From NCBI GenBank assembly GCA_003022745.1, contig PXSU01000055.1:14127-25945 (forward strand): a DNA stretch of 11,819 nucleotides. Reading direction: 5' to 3'. The translations under genes were made by a program, and so were the position numbers. This DNA is from Halobacteriales archaeon SW_9_67_25 (lineage in GTDB: Archaea > Halobacteriota > Halobacteria > Halobacteriales > Haloarculaceae). Of this stretch, positions 1 through 8,087 are shown piece after piece. Numbering within the stretch: the first letter of the stretch is position 1; every line of letters begins with the position of its first letter. Under the pieces are notes generated by a model. It saw only the letters and a list, made by a program, of their open reading frames with translations, was not told where the DNA came from and ran no database searches.

Positions 1-2
1 CG

Positions 3-215
3 TGTGCGCAGAATTTCCGCCTGCGCGACCCCGATACCCACAGCTGTCGGCTGTTCGACGTCCGGGAGGGACACCGCGAGACCGTCGGGACCGACGGCGT
101 GGCCACTGCGGTAGCCATCGACGACCGGGCGGTCGCCGCCGTCGAGGAACCGGTCGTCTACCACGACGAAGGAACCGAACGCGGCGCGTACCGCGTTCAC
201 CTCGCTCGACGGTAG
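3..215 (+). CDS. 3' end of an unrecognised gene (partial)
   Basis: An open frame enters from the left edge and ends at TAG 213-215, giving the last 70 codons of a protein. Codon use is typical of the window: GC-rich third positions, with many Asp, Glu, Arg and Val. The visible part starts CAQNFRLRDPDTHSCRLFDV and ends AYRVHLARR; it looks soluble, with two Cys 18 residues apart, and has no membrane segment. I do not recognise the family. It converges on cbtA with 15 bp between the two stop codons. Lying at the edge of a cobalamin locus, it could be another corrin-pathway gene (for example the tail of a CbiH-like methyltransferase), but that is a guess from position only. The overlapping longer frames here look like GC-rich shadows because their composition is Arg/Pro-dominated. 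Confidence 0.6.
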   Translation, partial: CAQNFRLRDPDTHSCRLFDVREGHRETVGTDGVATAVAIDDRAVAAVEEPVVYHDEGTERGAYRVHLARR

Positions 216-230
216 GTCGGCAGCCGAAAA

Positions 231-1007
231 TTACTCCGCCGAGTCGGCGGCCCGTTCGATGCCGTGGCCGGCTTCGCCCGCCAGCCGACCGGTCGGCACG
301 CCCAGCCAGACGTGGACGCTCGCCAGGACGAACCACAGCGTCGCCTGGCCGAAGACGACGAACCCGCGGTACGCGAGGGCCATCTCGGCCGGCACCTCGC
401 CGGTGGCACCCGCGGCCGGGGCCGCGACGACCGGTATCGCGAGCAAGGCGAGGGGCGCGAGCGCCGCGACCGTCGCCACGGGCCGTCGCGCTCCCCGCAG
501 CGACAGCCGACGGTACACGAGGCCGGCGAGCAGGCAGACCGCTGCACCGGCAAGCAGCATGCCGCCGTACCAGAGGATCCGCGTCTCCGTCGGGAGTGTG
601 GCCTCGACGCCTGCCGGTTGCGGGGGCAACACCAGCCAGGGCGCGCCCGAGACGGTCACGAATCCCGCCCCGGCGAGGACGTACCGCTTGGTCGCGCCCT
701 CGCCCGGGATGGCCGGTTCGAGGAAGTAGTAGACGACGCCGAAGAAGACGGCACCGAGCAGGAGCCCCCAGAAGACGCCGCCACCGACACTCACGGCGGA
801 CGTGACCGCTCCCGGGAGTAGTCCCTCGCCGGCGTGGTGTGCCGCCTCGCTGGCTGCCGCTCCGCTGTGCTGTCCCTCCCCGGCGGCGTGACCGAGTTCC
901 TCGACGTAGCCCACGAGCGGGTTCCCGACCAGTGCCACGAACAGCCCGAACGCGAGGCCGCCGGCAGAGCCGGCCAGCAGCCCTCGTTCGACGTACGAGC
1001 GGATCAT
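231..1007 (-). CDS. cbtA: CbtA, cobalt transporter subunit
   Basis: This is a 258-residue integral membrane protein, recognised as CbtA from its hydrophobic pattern and from the CbtB gene directly upstream. About six hydrophobic segments are visible, near residues 8-30, 70-96, 108-128, 145-165, 178-198 and 212-236. A His-rich loop after the first segment (His40, 47, 57, 58) and His232 in the last segment are candidate cobalt ligands. CbtA with CbtB forms a predicted cobalt uptake system, in bacteria often under cobalamin riboswitches. The frame stays open upstream to 1211, but ATG 1007 is preferred: the extra 68 residues are Arg-rich shadow sequence over cbtB, and this ATG overlaps the cbtB stop by one base (TGATG), which suggests translational coupling. 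It is the last gene of the chlID-cbtB-cbtA set. Assignment is by pattern recognition, not a search. Confidence 0.85.
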   Translation of the reverse strand: MIRSYVERGLLAGSAGGLAFGLFVALVGNPLVGYVEELGHAAGEGQHSGAAASEAAHHAGEGLLPGAVTSAVSVGGGVFWGLLLGAVFFGVVYYFLEPAIPGEGATKRYVLAGAGFVTVSGAPWLVLPPQPAGVEATLPTETRILWYGGMLLAGAAVCLLAGLVYRRLSLRGARRPVATVAALAPLALLAIPVVAAPAAGATGEVPAEMALAYRGFVVFGQATLWFVLASVHVWLGVPTGRLAGEAGHGIERAADSAE

Positions 1008-1195
1008 CAGTGACAGGTGATCCCCGCCGAGTGACGGAAGTTGTGCAACGCGTCGTGGGCGAGCGGTTCCTGCATCACGAGCAAGGCGAACCCGAGCGCC
1101 CCGGCGAGTGCGAGCGCGACTGCCACCTCGCGGGCCGTCAGCTCGTGTCGTGCCTGCGCGAGCCGGTCCGAAACGGTTGGCGATTCTGCAATCAC
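1007..1195 (-). CDS. cbtB: CbtB, small cobalt transporter subunit
   Basis: This 62-residue protein has one transmembrane helix (about residues 22-41) followed by the CbtB signature tail, a His/Cys-rich C-terminus: His47, His51, His55, then GITCH with Cys61 and His62. That tail is the presumed cobalt-binding part presented to CbtA. The start is GTG at 1195. No ATG lies upstream in frame before a TAG at 1238-1240, and the length matches the usual 60-70 residues of CbtB. Its stop overlaps the cbtA start by one base. The 48-bp gap from the chlID stop (1244) is AT-rich and could carry a separate promoter, so cbtBA may be transcribed with chlID or alone. A TTGTATTACTCC element directly abuts the GTG. 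Confidence 0.88.
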   Translation of the reverse strand: MIAESPTVSDRLAQARHELTAREVAVALALAGALGFALLVMQEPLAHDALHNFRHSAGITCH

Positions 1196-1211
1196 GATTG
1201 GAGTAATACAA
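1193..1211 (-). promoter_or_regulatory. TTGTATTACTCCAATC element at the cbtB start
   Basis: Read toward cbtB, the 16 bases before the GTG are TTGTATTACTCCAATC. Nearly the same string occurs between chlID and cobN (3376-3395) and, on the other strand relative to its gene, between cobA and cbiX (9724-9742). It has weak dyad character (TTG...CAA). Seen directly: the sequence match. Inferred: a regulator site placed to block transcription initiation. No known motif was recognised. Confidence 0.35.
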
Positions 1212-1243
1212 CCAAAGCTGAAAAACTTTCCTATGAACTAAAT

Positions 1244-3373
1244 CTAGTTTTCACGGGCGCGGCCGGCAGCGGCGTCGACGCGTTCGGCCGAGAGTGCGTC
1301 CAGCGAGACCCGCTCGGCGCCGGTCTCGGAGACGACGAGTTCGGTGAGGGCGGCACGGTCGCCGTCGCCGGCGTCGACGACGAGCACGTGGGGCTCGCGG
1401 GCCGCCAGGTCGCGGGCGGCGGCGCGGGGGTCCGCGACCGGGTCCGCAGCAGCGTTGGTCCGGCCGTCCGTCACGAGGACGACGGTTCCGGCCGCGGGGT
1501 CGGCGCGGTCGAGCACCTCGCCGGCGGTCGCCAGCCCGGCCGGCAGGGGCGTCCGGTCGCCGGTCGGGAGGTCCTTGAGGTGACGGGCCGCGAGGGTGAC
1601 GCTGTCGGTCGGCGGCAGCAACACCTCGGCGTCCTCGCCGGCGAAGGCGACGACGGCCACCCCGTCGCGTTGCTGGTAGGCGTCCTCCAGGAGTTCCAGC
1701 ACCGTGCCCTTCGCGGCCCGCATCGCGGCCCGCATCGACGCGCTCGCGTCGACGGCGAAGACCACGAGCGTCCCGGTTTCGCCGGCGCGTACCGACGCCC
1801 GCAGGTCGCGGGACTCGACGGCATCCGAGCCCCGGGTCGCGGCCGCCCTGACCGACGCGGCGGCCTCGACGGACGCCGTGCCCTCTGCCCGTGTGGTCCT
1901 GACCCGGGGGCCGCGCTGACCGACTGCTGGCTCTGTCCGGGCGCGCGAACCCGGGCGGGCGTCGGACCCGCCGTCGGCGTCGGGCGCCGCAAGAGCGGGT
2001 GCACGGCTCTCGCCGGCCTCCGCAACCGGACTCCGGGACTGGCCCGGTACCAGCGGCGTTCCCTCCTCGCTGCCGGTACCATCGTCACTCCCAGTTCCGT
2101 CCTCGCTCCTGGCGTCGCTCGCCTCGGGTCGGTCGGACTCGCCGCCGCCCGCTTCGGGCTGGCTGGCAGGCCGTCGGTCGCCGTCGGCCGGGTCGCCGCC
2201 GGGAGGCGGTGCCGGTCCGTCGGCCGACCCATCCTCGCTTTCCCCATTGTCGGAATCGTCGTCCCCCGACCCCTCGGCGTCCTGTCCGTCACCAGCGTCC
2301 TGGTCGTCTTCCCCGGACGACTCTCCGGTGGCGTCGGACTCGCCGTCATCGAAGTGGTCTGCGATAACGTCCTCCGGGTCGGGTGCATCCTCGAAGGGAC
2401 GGGACCGGAGGCGGTGGGGCAACGCGAGTTCGGCTGCGCGCCGGACGTCCGCCCCGAGGACCGTTTCCCGGCCGTCGAGTGCCGCGAAGGCACGGGCGGC
2501 CCGGGCAGTGGCTATGTCCCCGCGGTGGCCCTCGACGCCCGCCTCCGTGCAGAGTTTTGCGATGTCCGTCAGATGCCCCTGGGGGAGGTCCACGCGGTCG
2601 AGGCGCTCGCGCGCAGCCACGAGGCGGTCCCGGACCGCCGCATCGTCGGCGTCGTCACCGCCGCCCTCAATCGTCGATTCCCCGTCGCGGCCCAGCGCAC
2701 GCTCGACGATGGTCACGCGGTCCTCGAGGTCCTCGCACGCGGTGACGGTCGCCTGAAGGGCAAAGCGGTCCCGTAGTTGCGGGCGGAGCTCGCCCTCCTC
2801 GGGGTTCATGGTCCCGACGAGCGTGAACCGGGCAGGGTGGGCGACGCTGACGGCGTCGCGCTCGACACGGTTAGTTCCGCTGGCTGCGGCGTCCAAGATG
2901 ACGTCCACGAGGTGGTCGTCGAGCAGGTTCACCTCGTCGACGTAGAGGATGCCGCGGTTGGCCCGGGCGAGCAGCCCCGGTTCGAACTCGTAGTCGCCGG
3001 CCAGCGCGTCCGCGACCGAGAGCGTCCCGACGACCCGCTCGCGGGTCGCACCCAGCGGCAGGGTCACCAGCGGCACCGGCCGCGTCTCGACGGGCGGATC
3101 GCTGCGCTCCCTGCATTCCACACATTGCCCGCCCGGCTCGCCGGGTGGGCAACCGTACGGACAGTCCGCGACCGCACGCTGCTCGGGCAGCAGTTTCGCG
3201 AGCGCACGCACCGCCGTCGACTTCGCCGTGCCTTTTTCCCCCCGGATCAACAGCCCATCGAGGCCGTCGTCGGCCACAACTGCCAGTAGCGCCTCCTTCA
3301 GCTCGTCCTGACCGACGACGGCCGAGAACGGCAGACCCCCGGAAGCTTTTTCCACCCGGCGTGATTCAACCAT
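1244..3373 (-). CDS. chlID: ChlI/ChlD fusion, AAA+/VWA chelatase subunit (cobaltochelatase)
   Basis: This 709-residue protein fuses the two small subunits of class I Mg/Co chelatases. The N-terminal AAA+ domain (about 10-340) has Walker A GEKGTAKST (45-53), Walker B ILYVDEVNLL (142-151) and a TMNPEEGELRPQLRDRFAL sensor region. A four-Cys cluster (Cys71, 75, 84, 87), seen in related chelatase ATPases, may bind a metal. A long acidic, Ser/Gly/Pro-rich linker (about 340-470) leads to a C-terminal VWA domain (about 530-709) with the MIDAS sequence DASAS at 542-546. ATP hydrolysis here would drive metal insertion by the CobN subunit, encoded divergently 35 bp away, so this gene plays the role of CobS/CobT. 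ATG 3373 is the only sensible start, as VESRR leads quickly into PFSAVVGQDELK. Family is firm; cobalt rather than magnesium is inferred from the locus. Confidence 0.92.
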   Translation of the reverse strand: MVESRRVEKASGGLPFSAVVGQDELKEALLAVVADDGLDGLLIRGEKGTAKSTAVRALAKLLPEQRAVADCPYGCPPGEPGGQCVECRERSDPPVETRPVPLVTLPLGATRERVVGTLSVADALAGDYEFEPGLLARANRGILYVDEVNLLDDHLVDVILDAAASGTNRVERDAVSVAHPARFTLVGTMNPEEGELRPQLRDRFALQATVTACEDLEDRVTIVERALGRDGESTIEGGGDDADDAAVRDRLVAARERLDRVDLPQGHLTDIAKLCTEAGVEGHRGDIATARAARAFAALDGRETVLGADVRRAAELALPHRLRSRPFEDAPDPEDVIADHFDDGESDATGESSGEDDQDAGDGQDAEGSGDDDSDNGESEDGSADGPAPPPGGDPADGDRRPASQPEAGGGESDRPEASDARSEDGTGSDDGTGSEEGTPLVPGQSRSPVAEAGESRAPALAAPDADGGSDARPGSRARTEPAVGQRGPRVRTTRAEGTASVEAAASVRAAATRGSDAVESRDLRASVRAGETGTLVVFAVDASASMRAAMRAAKGTVLELLEDAYQQRDGVAVVAFAGEDAEVLLPPTDSVTLAARHLKDLPTGDRTPLPAGLATAGEVLDRADPAAGTVVLVTDGRTNAAADPVADPRAAARDLAAREPHVLVVDAGDGDRAALTELVVSETGAERVSLDALSAERVDAAAGRAREN

Positions 3374-3408
3374 ACTTGTATTAGTAACAATCGAGGTTTA
3401 ACAACTTT
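3374..3408. promoter_or_regulatory. divergent chlID/cobN promoter region
   Basis: Only 35 bp separate the start codons of the divergent chlID and cobN genes, so both promoters must overlap here or lie inside the genes. The stretch is AT-rich against its surroundings. Toward cobN, TTGTATTAGTAAC lies about 21-33 bp before the ATG; toward chlID, GTTAAACC lies about 20-30 bp before its ATG. Both spacings fit TATA boxes of leaderless haloarchaeal transcripts. No Shine-Dalgarno is seen for either gene. The string TTGTATTAGTAACAATCGAG (3376-3395) matches the element at cbtB. Confidence 0.45.
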
Positions 3409-6400
3409 ATGCCACAGATCGGACTCTACACGGCGACCGAGAACGAGCTAGGTGCGGTACAGCGCGCTGCAGGACGCGTCGACGCGGACCTCACGGTCAG
3501 GTCGGAGGGCGACTTCGACGACGAAACGGACGTCGCGGCGTTCGTCGACGAACTCGAGAGTGCAACTGCGGTTGTGTTCTGGCTGCACGGCTCCGAGGAG
3601 AGCATGCCGGGGTACGGCCGGGCGGTCGAGCGCCTGCAGGAGGCGGGGGTGCCGCTGGTCGTCAAGTCGACCGGCGACGCCTTCGCCTTCGAGGACACGA
3701 CTGTACCGGAGGTCGAGCGCGAGCGCGTCTACGAGTACTTAGAGCGGGGCGGGACGGCAAACGTCGCCAACTGCCTGCGCTACCTGGTCGACGAGCACGG
3801 CGAGGGAAGTCGGGAGTACGACGACCCCGTGACACTGCCGACCGAGGGCGTCTACCACCCCGACTATCCCGGCGCGAGCTACGGGGAGTTGCGCGCCGAA
3901 CTGGACCCGGAGAAACCGACGGTCGCGGTGTGGTTCTACGAGTCCCACTGGACCCACGAGAACACCCGCTACGTGGACGCACAGGTCCGGGCAATCGAGG
4001 CCCAGGGCGCCGACGCGCTCCCCATCTTCTGTAACCCGGCCAGCGACGAGCCCGGCCAGGAGGACGCCGAGTGGGTGACAGACGAGTGGCTCCTGGAGGA
4101 CGGCGAGCCCGTCGTGGACGCCGTGTGCTCGTCGTTCATGTTTTCGCTGTCGATGGACGAGCGCGGCCGGTCCGCCAGCGACGAGGGCGAGTCGGCCGAG
4201 GACGTGTTCCTGGACAGACTGGGCGTGCCGGTGATCCAGACGGTGACGACGATGCGCTCGCGCTCGCGGTACCAGTCGAGTGACACGGGCGTGATGGGCT
4301 TCGAACTCGCGCTGTCGGTCGCCCTGCCGGAGTTCGACGGCAACGTCATTACCCACCCCATCAGTGGCAAGGAGCGCACCGACGACGAGGCTGACATCGG
4401 CAGCGCGCCCAAACAGCACTTCCCCATCGAGGACCGGGTCGACCACGCCGCGCGGCTGGCGGTCAACTGGGCACGGTTGCGCCACCTCGACAACGACGAG
4501 AAGCGCGTCGCGGTCGTCCTCCACAACTACCCGCCCAGCGACGACGGTATCGGCACCGCGTTCGGCCTGGACAGCCCCGAGAGCACCGTGAATCTGCTGG
4601 ACGAGCTGGCCCGACGGGGCTACGATATGAACGGGAAACGACCCGAAGACGGCCAGTCCCTCGTCGAGACGCTGACCTCCCAATTGACGCTCGACGACCG
4701 GTGGGTCGCACCCGAGGACGTCCGCGAGCGGTCGGTCGACGTCGTGAGTCAGGACCAGTACCGCGAGTGGTTTGGCGACACGGACGGGCGCTTCCTGGAG
4801 CACGTCCACGAGGAGTGGGGCGACCCGCCCGACCGGCCCTTCGCCATCCCCGGCGTCGAGTTCGGGAACGTCCTCGTGACGGTCCAGCCCCCGCGCGGGT
4901 TCGGGATGGACCCCTCGAAGGTCTATCACGACTCGGACCTGCAGCCCCCCCACGACTACGTGGCCTTCTATCAGTGGCTGCGCGACGACTTCGCCGCCGA
5001 CGCCGTCGTCCACCTGGGCACGCACGGGTCCCTGGAGTGGCTCCCGGGCAAGACTGTCGGCCTGAACGGCGAGAGCGCGCCCGACCAGCTGATAGACGAC
5101 ATCCCGAACGTCTACCCCTACATCGTCAACAACCCCGGCGAGGGCACGCAGGCCAAGCGCCGCTCGTATGCGGCCATCGTCGACTACCTCACGCCCGTCA
5201 TGTCCAACGCGGGCACCTACGACGAACTCGCCGACCTGGAGGAACTGGCCGACCGCTACCGCGAGGCCGGCATGGAGGACGCCCGGACCGACGACGGCGC
5301 CCACCTCGGAGACCTCATCCGCGAGGCCGTCGACGACCTCGACCTGGCGGTCGAACTCGGCATCGCGGGCGAAATAGAGGAGAAGGCGGAGGTCCGAGGT
5401 CCCGAGGAGGCAGGAACGACGCTCGCGGAAGGGGAAATCGGGGGTGAGGAGGTCGATATCGAGGAACTGGTCGAGCGCGTCCACGAGTACGTCACCGACG
5501 TCAAGACGACCCAGATCCGGCTGGGGTTGCACACGATGGGCGAACCGCCGGCCGACGACCGCCTCGTCGAGTACCTGGTCGCGCTGACCCGCCTGGAGAA
5601 CCCCGGTGCGCCCTCCCTGCGCGAGAGCGTCGCCGGAGTGCTGGGCGTCGACTACGACGCGATGCTCGACTCGCCGGGCGCCTACGACGACGAGTTGGGC
5701 ATGACCTACGCCGAGGCCGCCGACGCCGTCTACGAGACCAGCCTCTCCCTCGTGGAGACGCTCGCGGCCCACGACTTCGACATCCCGGCCTCGGAGCGCG
5801 AAGCCGGCCCCGACGACGAGGTGAACACGAACCTGCTGGTGGTGGACATCGACCCGCTCGGTGACGCCCGCGCCCGTTCGGGCGCCCACGGTGACCTGCG
5901 GGAGGTGCTTTCGTACATCTGCGAGGAGGCAGCGCCCCGCGTCCAGGGTGCAAGCGAGGAGATCCCCACGACGGCCGACGCACTGGCCGGCGAGTACGTC
6001 GAGCCGGGCGGGAGCGGCGCACCCACGCGCGGCGGCGTCGACCTCCTCCCGACCGCGCGGAACTTCTACACGCTGGACCCGCGGAAGGTGCCCGCCAAGA
6101 GCGCCTGGCAGGTCGGCCGAGAGGTGGCCGACGGCGTTGCCGAACGCCACCACAGCGAAGCGGGCGAGTACCCCGAGGAGGTCGGCGTCGTCGCGTGGGG
6201 CACCCCCACCGTCCGCACCCGCGGTGAGACGGTCGCGCAGGTGCTCGCGTTGCTCGGCGTCGAACCGCAGTGGACCGACGCCGGGCGCGTCGACGGCGTC
6301 GAGCCCATCCCGCTGGACGAACTGGGCCGGCCGCGCATCGACGTGACGACGCGGGTCTCCGGTCTCTTCCGGGACGCCTTCCCCGCCGCGGCGGGCGTCA

Positions 6401-7320
6401 TCCACGACGCCGTCGACGCCGTGGTCGACCTCGACGAACCGCCCGAGATGAACTACGTCAAGAAACACGTCGAGGAGGACGCGGCCGACCTCGCGGAATC
6501 GGAGGGCATCGACGTAGACGAAGCACGGGAGGCGGTGATGGACCGCGTGTTCACGACCCGGCCCGGCGGGTACGGCGCGGGCACGAACAAGGCAGTCGAC
6601 GAGGGCAACTGGGAGGACCGCGGGGACCTCGCGGAGGTGTACGTCCAGTGGGGCGGCTACGCGATGGGTTCGCGGGGTCGGGTCAGCGAGGCCCACGACG
6701 CCTTCGAGCGCCGCCTAGGCTCCGTGGAAGCGACGGTGAAAATCGAGGACACAGCCGAACAGGACGAGTTCGACTCCTCGGACTGGTACGCCTTCCACGG
6801 CGGGTTCATCTCCGCAGTGTCGGAGATCGCCGGCGCGGAGCCGGCCTCCTACGTCGGGGACTCCTCGGATCCCGACAACGTCGACGTCTACACCAACGAG
6901 GAAAAAGTCCGGAAGGCGATGCGCGCCCGCGTGCTCAACCCCCGGTGGCTCGACTCCATGGAGGAACACGGCTACAAGGGCGCGGGCGACCTCTCGTCGA
7001 CGGTCGACGTCGTGCTGGGCTGGGACGCCACGACGGGCGTCATCGGTGACGGCCTCTGGGAAGACATGGCGGAAAAGTACGCCTTCGACGCCGACCGCCA
7101 GGAGTGGCTCGAAGACGTCAATCCGTGGGCGCTCGACTCCATCACCGACACGCTGCTTGAGGCCATCGACCGTGGTCTGTGGGACGCCGACGACGCGACC
7201 CGCGAGCGCCTGCAGGACCTCAACCTCCGTGTCGACGGCCAGCTGGAGGCACGAGCCTCGACAGCACCCGGCGAACGGGCGGGCGACGCCCGCGAGGAGG
7301 TGCGCTCCGATGACGACTGA
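3409..7320 (+). CDS. cobN: CobN-like cobaltochelatase large subunit
   Basis: This 1303-residue protein belongs to the CobN/BchH family, the porphyrinoid- and metal-binding subunit of ATP-dependent chelatases. It would insert cobalt into the corrin ring (hydrogenobyrinic acid a,c-diamide in the aerobic pathway) together with ChlID. The family signature VVHLGTHGSLEWLPGK sits at residues 533-548, with His535 and His539. Other typical stretches are NYPPSDDGIGTAFGLDSPES (an HNYP region), YPYIVNNPGEGTQAKRR and, near the C-terminus, PRWLDSMEEHGYKGA. Length is normal for CobN (about 1200-1300). An acidic stretch at about residues 652-690 looks like a lineage-specific loop. ATG 3409 is 35 bp from the divergent chlID start. 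The C-terminus overlaps cbiC by 11 bp, suggesting one operon. An antisense frame of 985 codons is a coding shadow. Confidence 0.95.
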   Translation: MPQIGLYTATENELGAVQRAAGRVDADLTVRSEGDFDDETDVAAFVDELESATAVVFWLHGSEESMPGYGRAVERLQEAGVPLVVKSTGDAFAFEDTTVPEVERERVYEYLERGGTANVANCLRYLVDEHGEGSREYDDPVTLPTEGVYHPDYPGASYGELRAELDPEKPTVAVWFYESHWTHENTRYVDAQVRAIEAQGADALPIFCNPASDEPGQEDAEWVTDEWLLEDGEPVVDAVCSSFMFSLSMDERGRSASDEGESAEDVFLDRLGVPVIQTVTTMRSRSRYQSSDTGVMGFELALSVALPEFDGNVITHPISGKERTDDEADIGSAPKQHFPIEDRVDHAARLAVNWARLRHLDNDEKRVAVVLHNYPPSDDGIGTAFGLDSPESTVNLLDELARRGYDMNGKRPEDGQSLVETLTSQLTLDDRWVAPEDVRERSVDVVSQDQYREWFGDTDGRFLEHVHEEWGDPPDRPFAIPGVEFGNVLVTVQPPRGFGMDPSKVYHDSDLQPPHDYVAFYQWLRDDFAADAVVHLGTHGSLEWLPGKTVGLNGESAPDQLIDDIPNVYPYIVNNPGEGTQAKRRSYAAIVDYLTPVMSNAGTYDELADLEELADRYREAGMEDARTDDGAHLGDLIREAVDDLDLAVELGIAGEIEEKAEVRGPEEAGTTLAEGEIGGEEVDIEELVERVHEYVTDVKTTQIRLGLHTMGEPPADDRLVEYLVALTRLENPGAPSLRESVAGVLGVDYDAMLDSPGAYDDELGMTYAEAADAVYETSLSLVETLAAHDFDIPASEREAGPDDEVNTNLLVVDIDPLGDARARSGAHGDLREVLSYICEEAAPRVQGASEEIPTTADALAGEYVEPGGSGAPTRGGVDLLPTARNFYTLDPRKVPAKSAWQVGREVADGVAERHHSEAGEYPEEVGVVAWGTPTVRTRGETVAQVLALLGVEPQWTDAGRVDGVEPIPLDELGRPRIDVTTRVSGLFRDAFPAAAGVIHDAVDAVVDLDEPPEMNYVKKHVEEDAADLAESEGIDVDEAREAVMDRVFTTRPGGYGAGTNKAVDEGNWEDRGDLAEVYVQWGGYAMGSRGRVSEAHDAFERRLGSVEATVKIEDTAEQDEFDSSDWYAFHGGFISAVSEIAGAEPASYVGDSSDPDNVDVYTNEEKVRKAMRARVLNPRWLDSMEEHGYKGAGDLSSTVDVVLGWDATTGVIGDGLWEDMAEKYAFDADRQEWLEDVNPWALDSITDTLLEAIDRGLWDADDATRERLQDLNLRVDGQLEARASTAPGERAGDAREEVRSDDD

Positions 7321-8050
7321 GGCGAGCGAGAGCGGAGCGGACGAGCGACGCGAGCCAGCCGACTTCGAGGAGTACGCCGACCTCGGCGCCACCACCGAGA
7401 ACGCCATGGAGATCGCGGAGACGAGCATGGACCGGGTCCACGAACTCGTCGACGTGGAGACGCTGGCCGACCGGATGCGCGCGAAGGCGGTCCACGCGAC
7501 CGGCGACCCGGAGTTCCAGCACCTGCTGCGCTTTACCGGGGCCGACGCCGACGGCGACGACGAGAGCGCCCCCGTCCGGGCCGGCGCCCGCGCGGTGCTG
7601 GACCAGCGCCCCATCGTCACCGACATCACCATGGTCAAGTCGGGCATCACCGGCCGGGGTCACGACTGCCCGGTCCGGAAGGCAATCGGCAACGGCGCCG
7701 ACCTCGCGGCCGAGACGGGGATGACTCGCACCGCGGCGTCGGTGCTCGAACTCGACAGCGAGAGCGTCTACGACGGCGCCATCGCGGTGGTGGGGAACGC
7801 GCCGACTGCGGCGCTGGCGCTGGCGGACTGTATCGAGGACGGCACCAGGCCCGCCGTCGTGGTGGCGACGCCAGTCGGTTTCGTGAAGGCCGCCGAGAGC
7901 CGCGAGCGGGTCCGCGAGGTCTCCCGCGAGTGCGGCGTGCCCGCAGTCACGAACGTCGGCCGACGCGGCGGGAGCGGGGTCGCTGCGGGGCTGACCAACG
8001 AACTCGTCCACGTCGCCAGCGACGCCCGCGACGGCGAGGTGGAACTGTGA
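7310..8050 (+). CDS. cbiC: CbiC/CobH, precorrin-8X methylmutase
   Basis: This 246-residue cytoplasmic enzyme would move the methyl group from C11 to C12 of (cobalt-)precorrin-8 to give (cobalt-)hydrogenobyrinate/cobyrinate. Family features are the catalytic-type histidine in VHATGDPEF (His62), ITMVKSGI (106-113), the VGNAPTAAL loop (161-169), VATPVGFVKAAES (185-197) and GRRGGSGVAAGLTNEL (217-232). The first 20 residues are an acidic tail, usual for haloarchaeal proteins. ATG 7310 is chosen because it lies just before this tail and overlaps the cobN end by 11 bp; the frame stays open to 7046 inside cobN, but that part is shadow sequence. It is the middle gene of cobN-cbiC-cbiE. Confidence 0.93.
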   Translation: MTTEASESGADERREPADFEEYADLGATTENAMEIAETSMDRVHELVDVETLADRMRAKAVHATGDPEFQHLLRFTGADADGDDESAPVRAGARAVLDQRPIVTDITMVKSGITGRGHDCPVRKAIGNGADLAAETGMTRTAASVLELDSESVYDGAIAVVGNAPTAALALADCIEDGTRPAVVVATPVGFVKAAESRERVREVSRECGVPAVTNVGRRGGSGVAAGLTNELVHVASDARDGEVEL

Positions 8051-8087
8051 GCGACGCCCGGGCGCGCCACGACCGGAGCGGGCGACG

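Noticed and set aside
2..805. 267-codon plus-strand frame at the left edge
   Set aside because: Arg/Pro/Gly-dominated composition and complete overlap with cbtA mark it as a shadow; the neighbouring frame ending at 215 has normal codon use.
1007..1211. Longer cbtA with 68 extra N-terminal residues
   Set aside because: The extension overlaps all of cbtB and is Arg-rich shadow sequence; the ATG at 1007 fits the family start and overlaps the cbtB stop by one base.
1196..1243. Cobalamin riboswitch upstream of cbtBA
   Set aside because: The gap is only 48 bp, too short for a B12 riboswitch, and no B12-box-like sequence was seen.
2100..2400. Low-complexity stretch resembling tandem repeats
   Set aside because: It encodes the acidic Ser/Gly/Asp-rich linker of ChlID; the repetition follows from amino-acid composition and no exact tandem unit was seen.
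839..2776. 645-codon plus-strand frame over cbtA, cbtB and chlID
   Set aside because: It covers three well-supported minus-strand genes, and its Arg/Gly/Val-rich product has no family features.
3739..6696. 985-codon open frame antisense to cobN
   Set aside because: It lies wholly opposite a well-supported cobN. Long antisense frames are expected in GC-rich DNA with strong codon bias, and the product has no recognisable domain.
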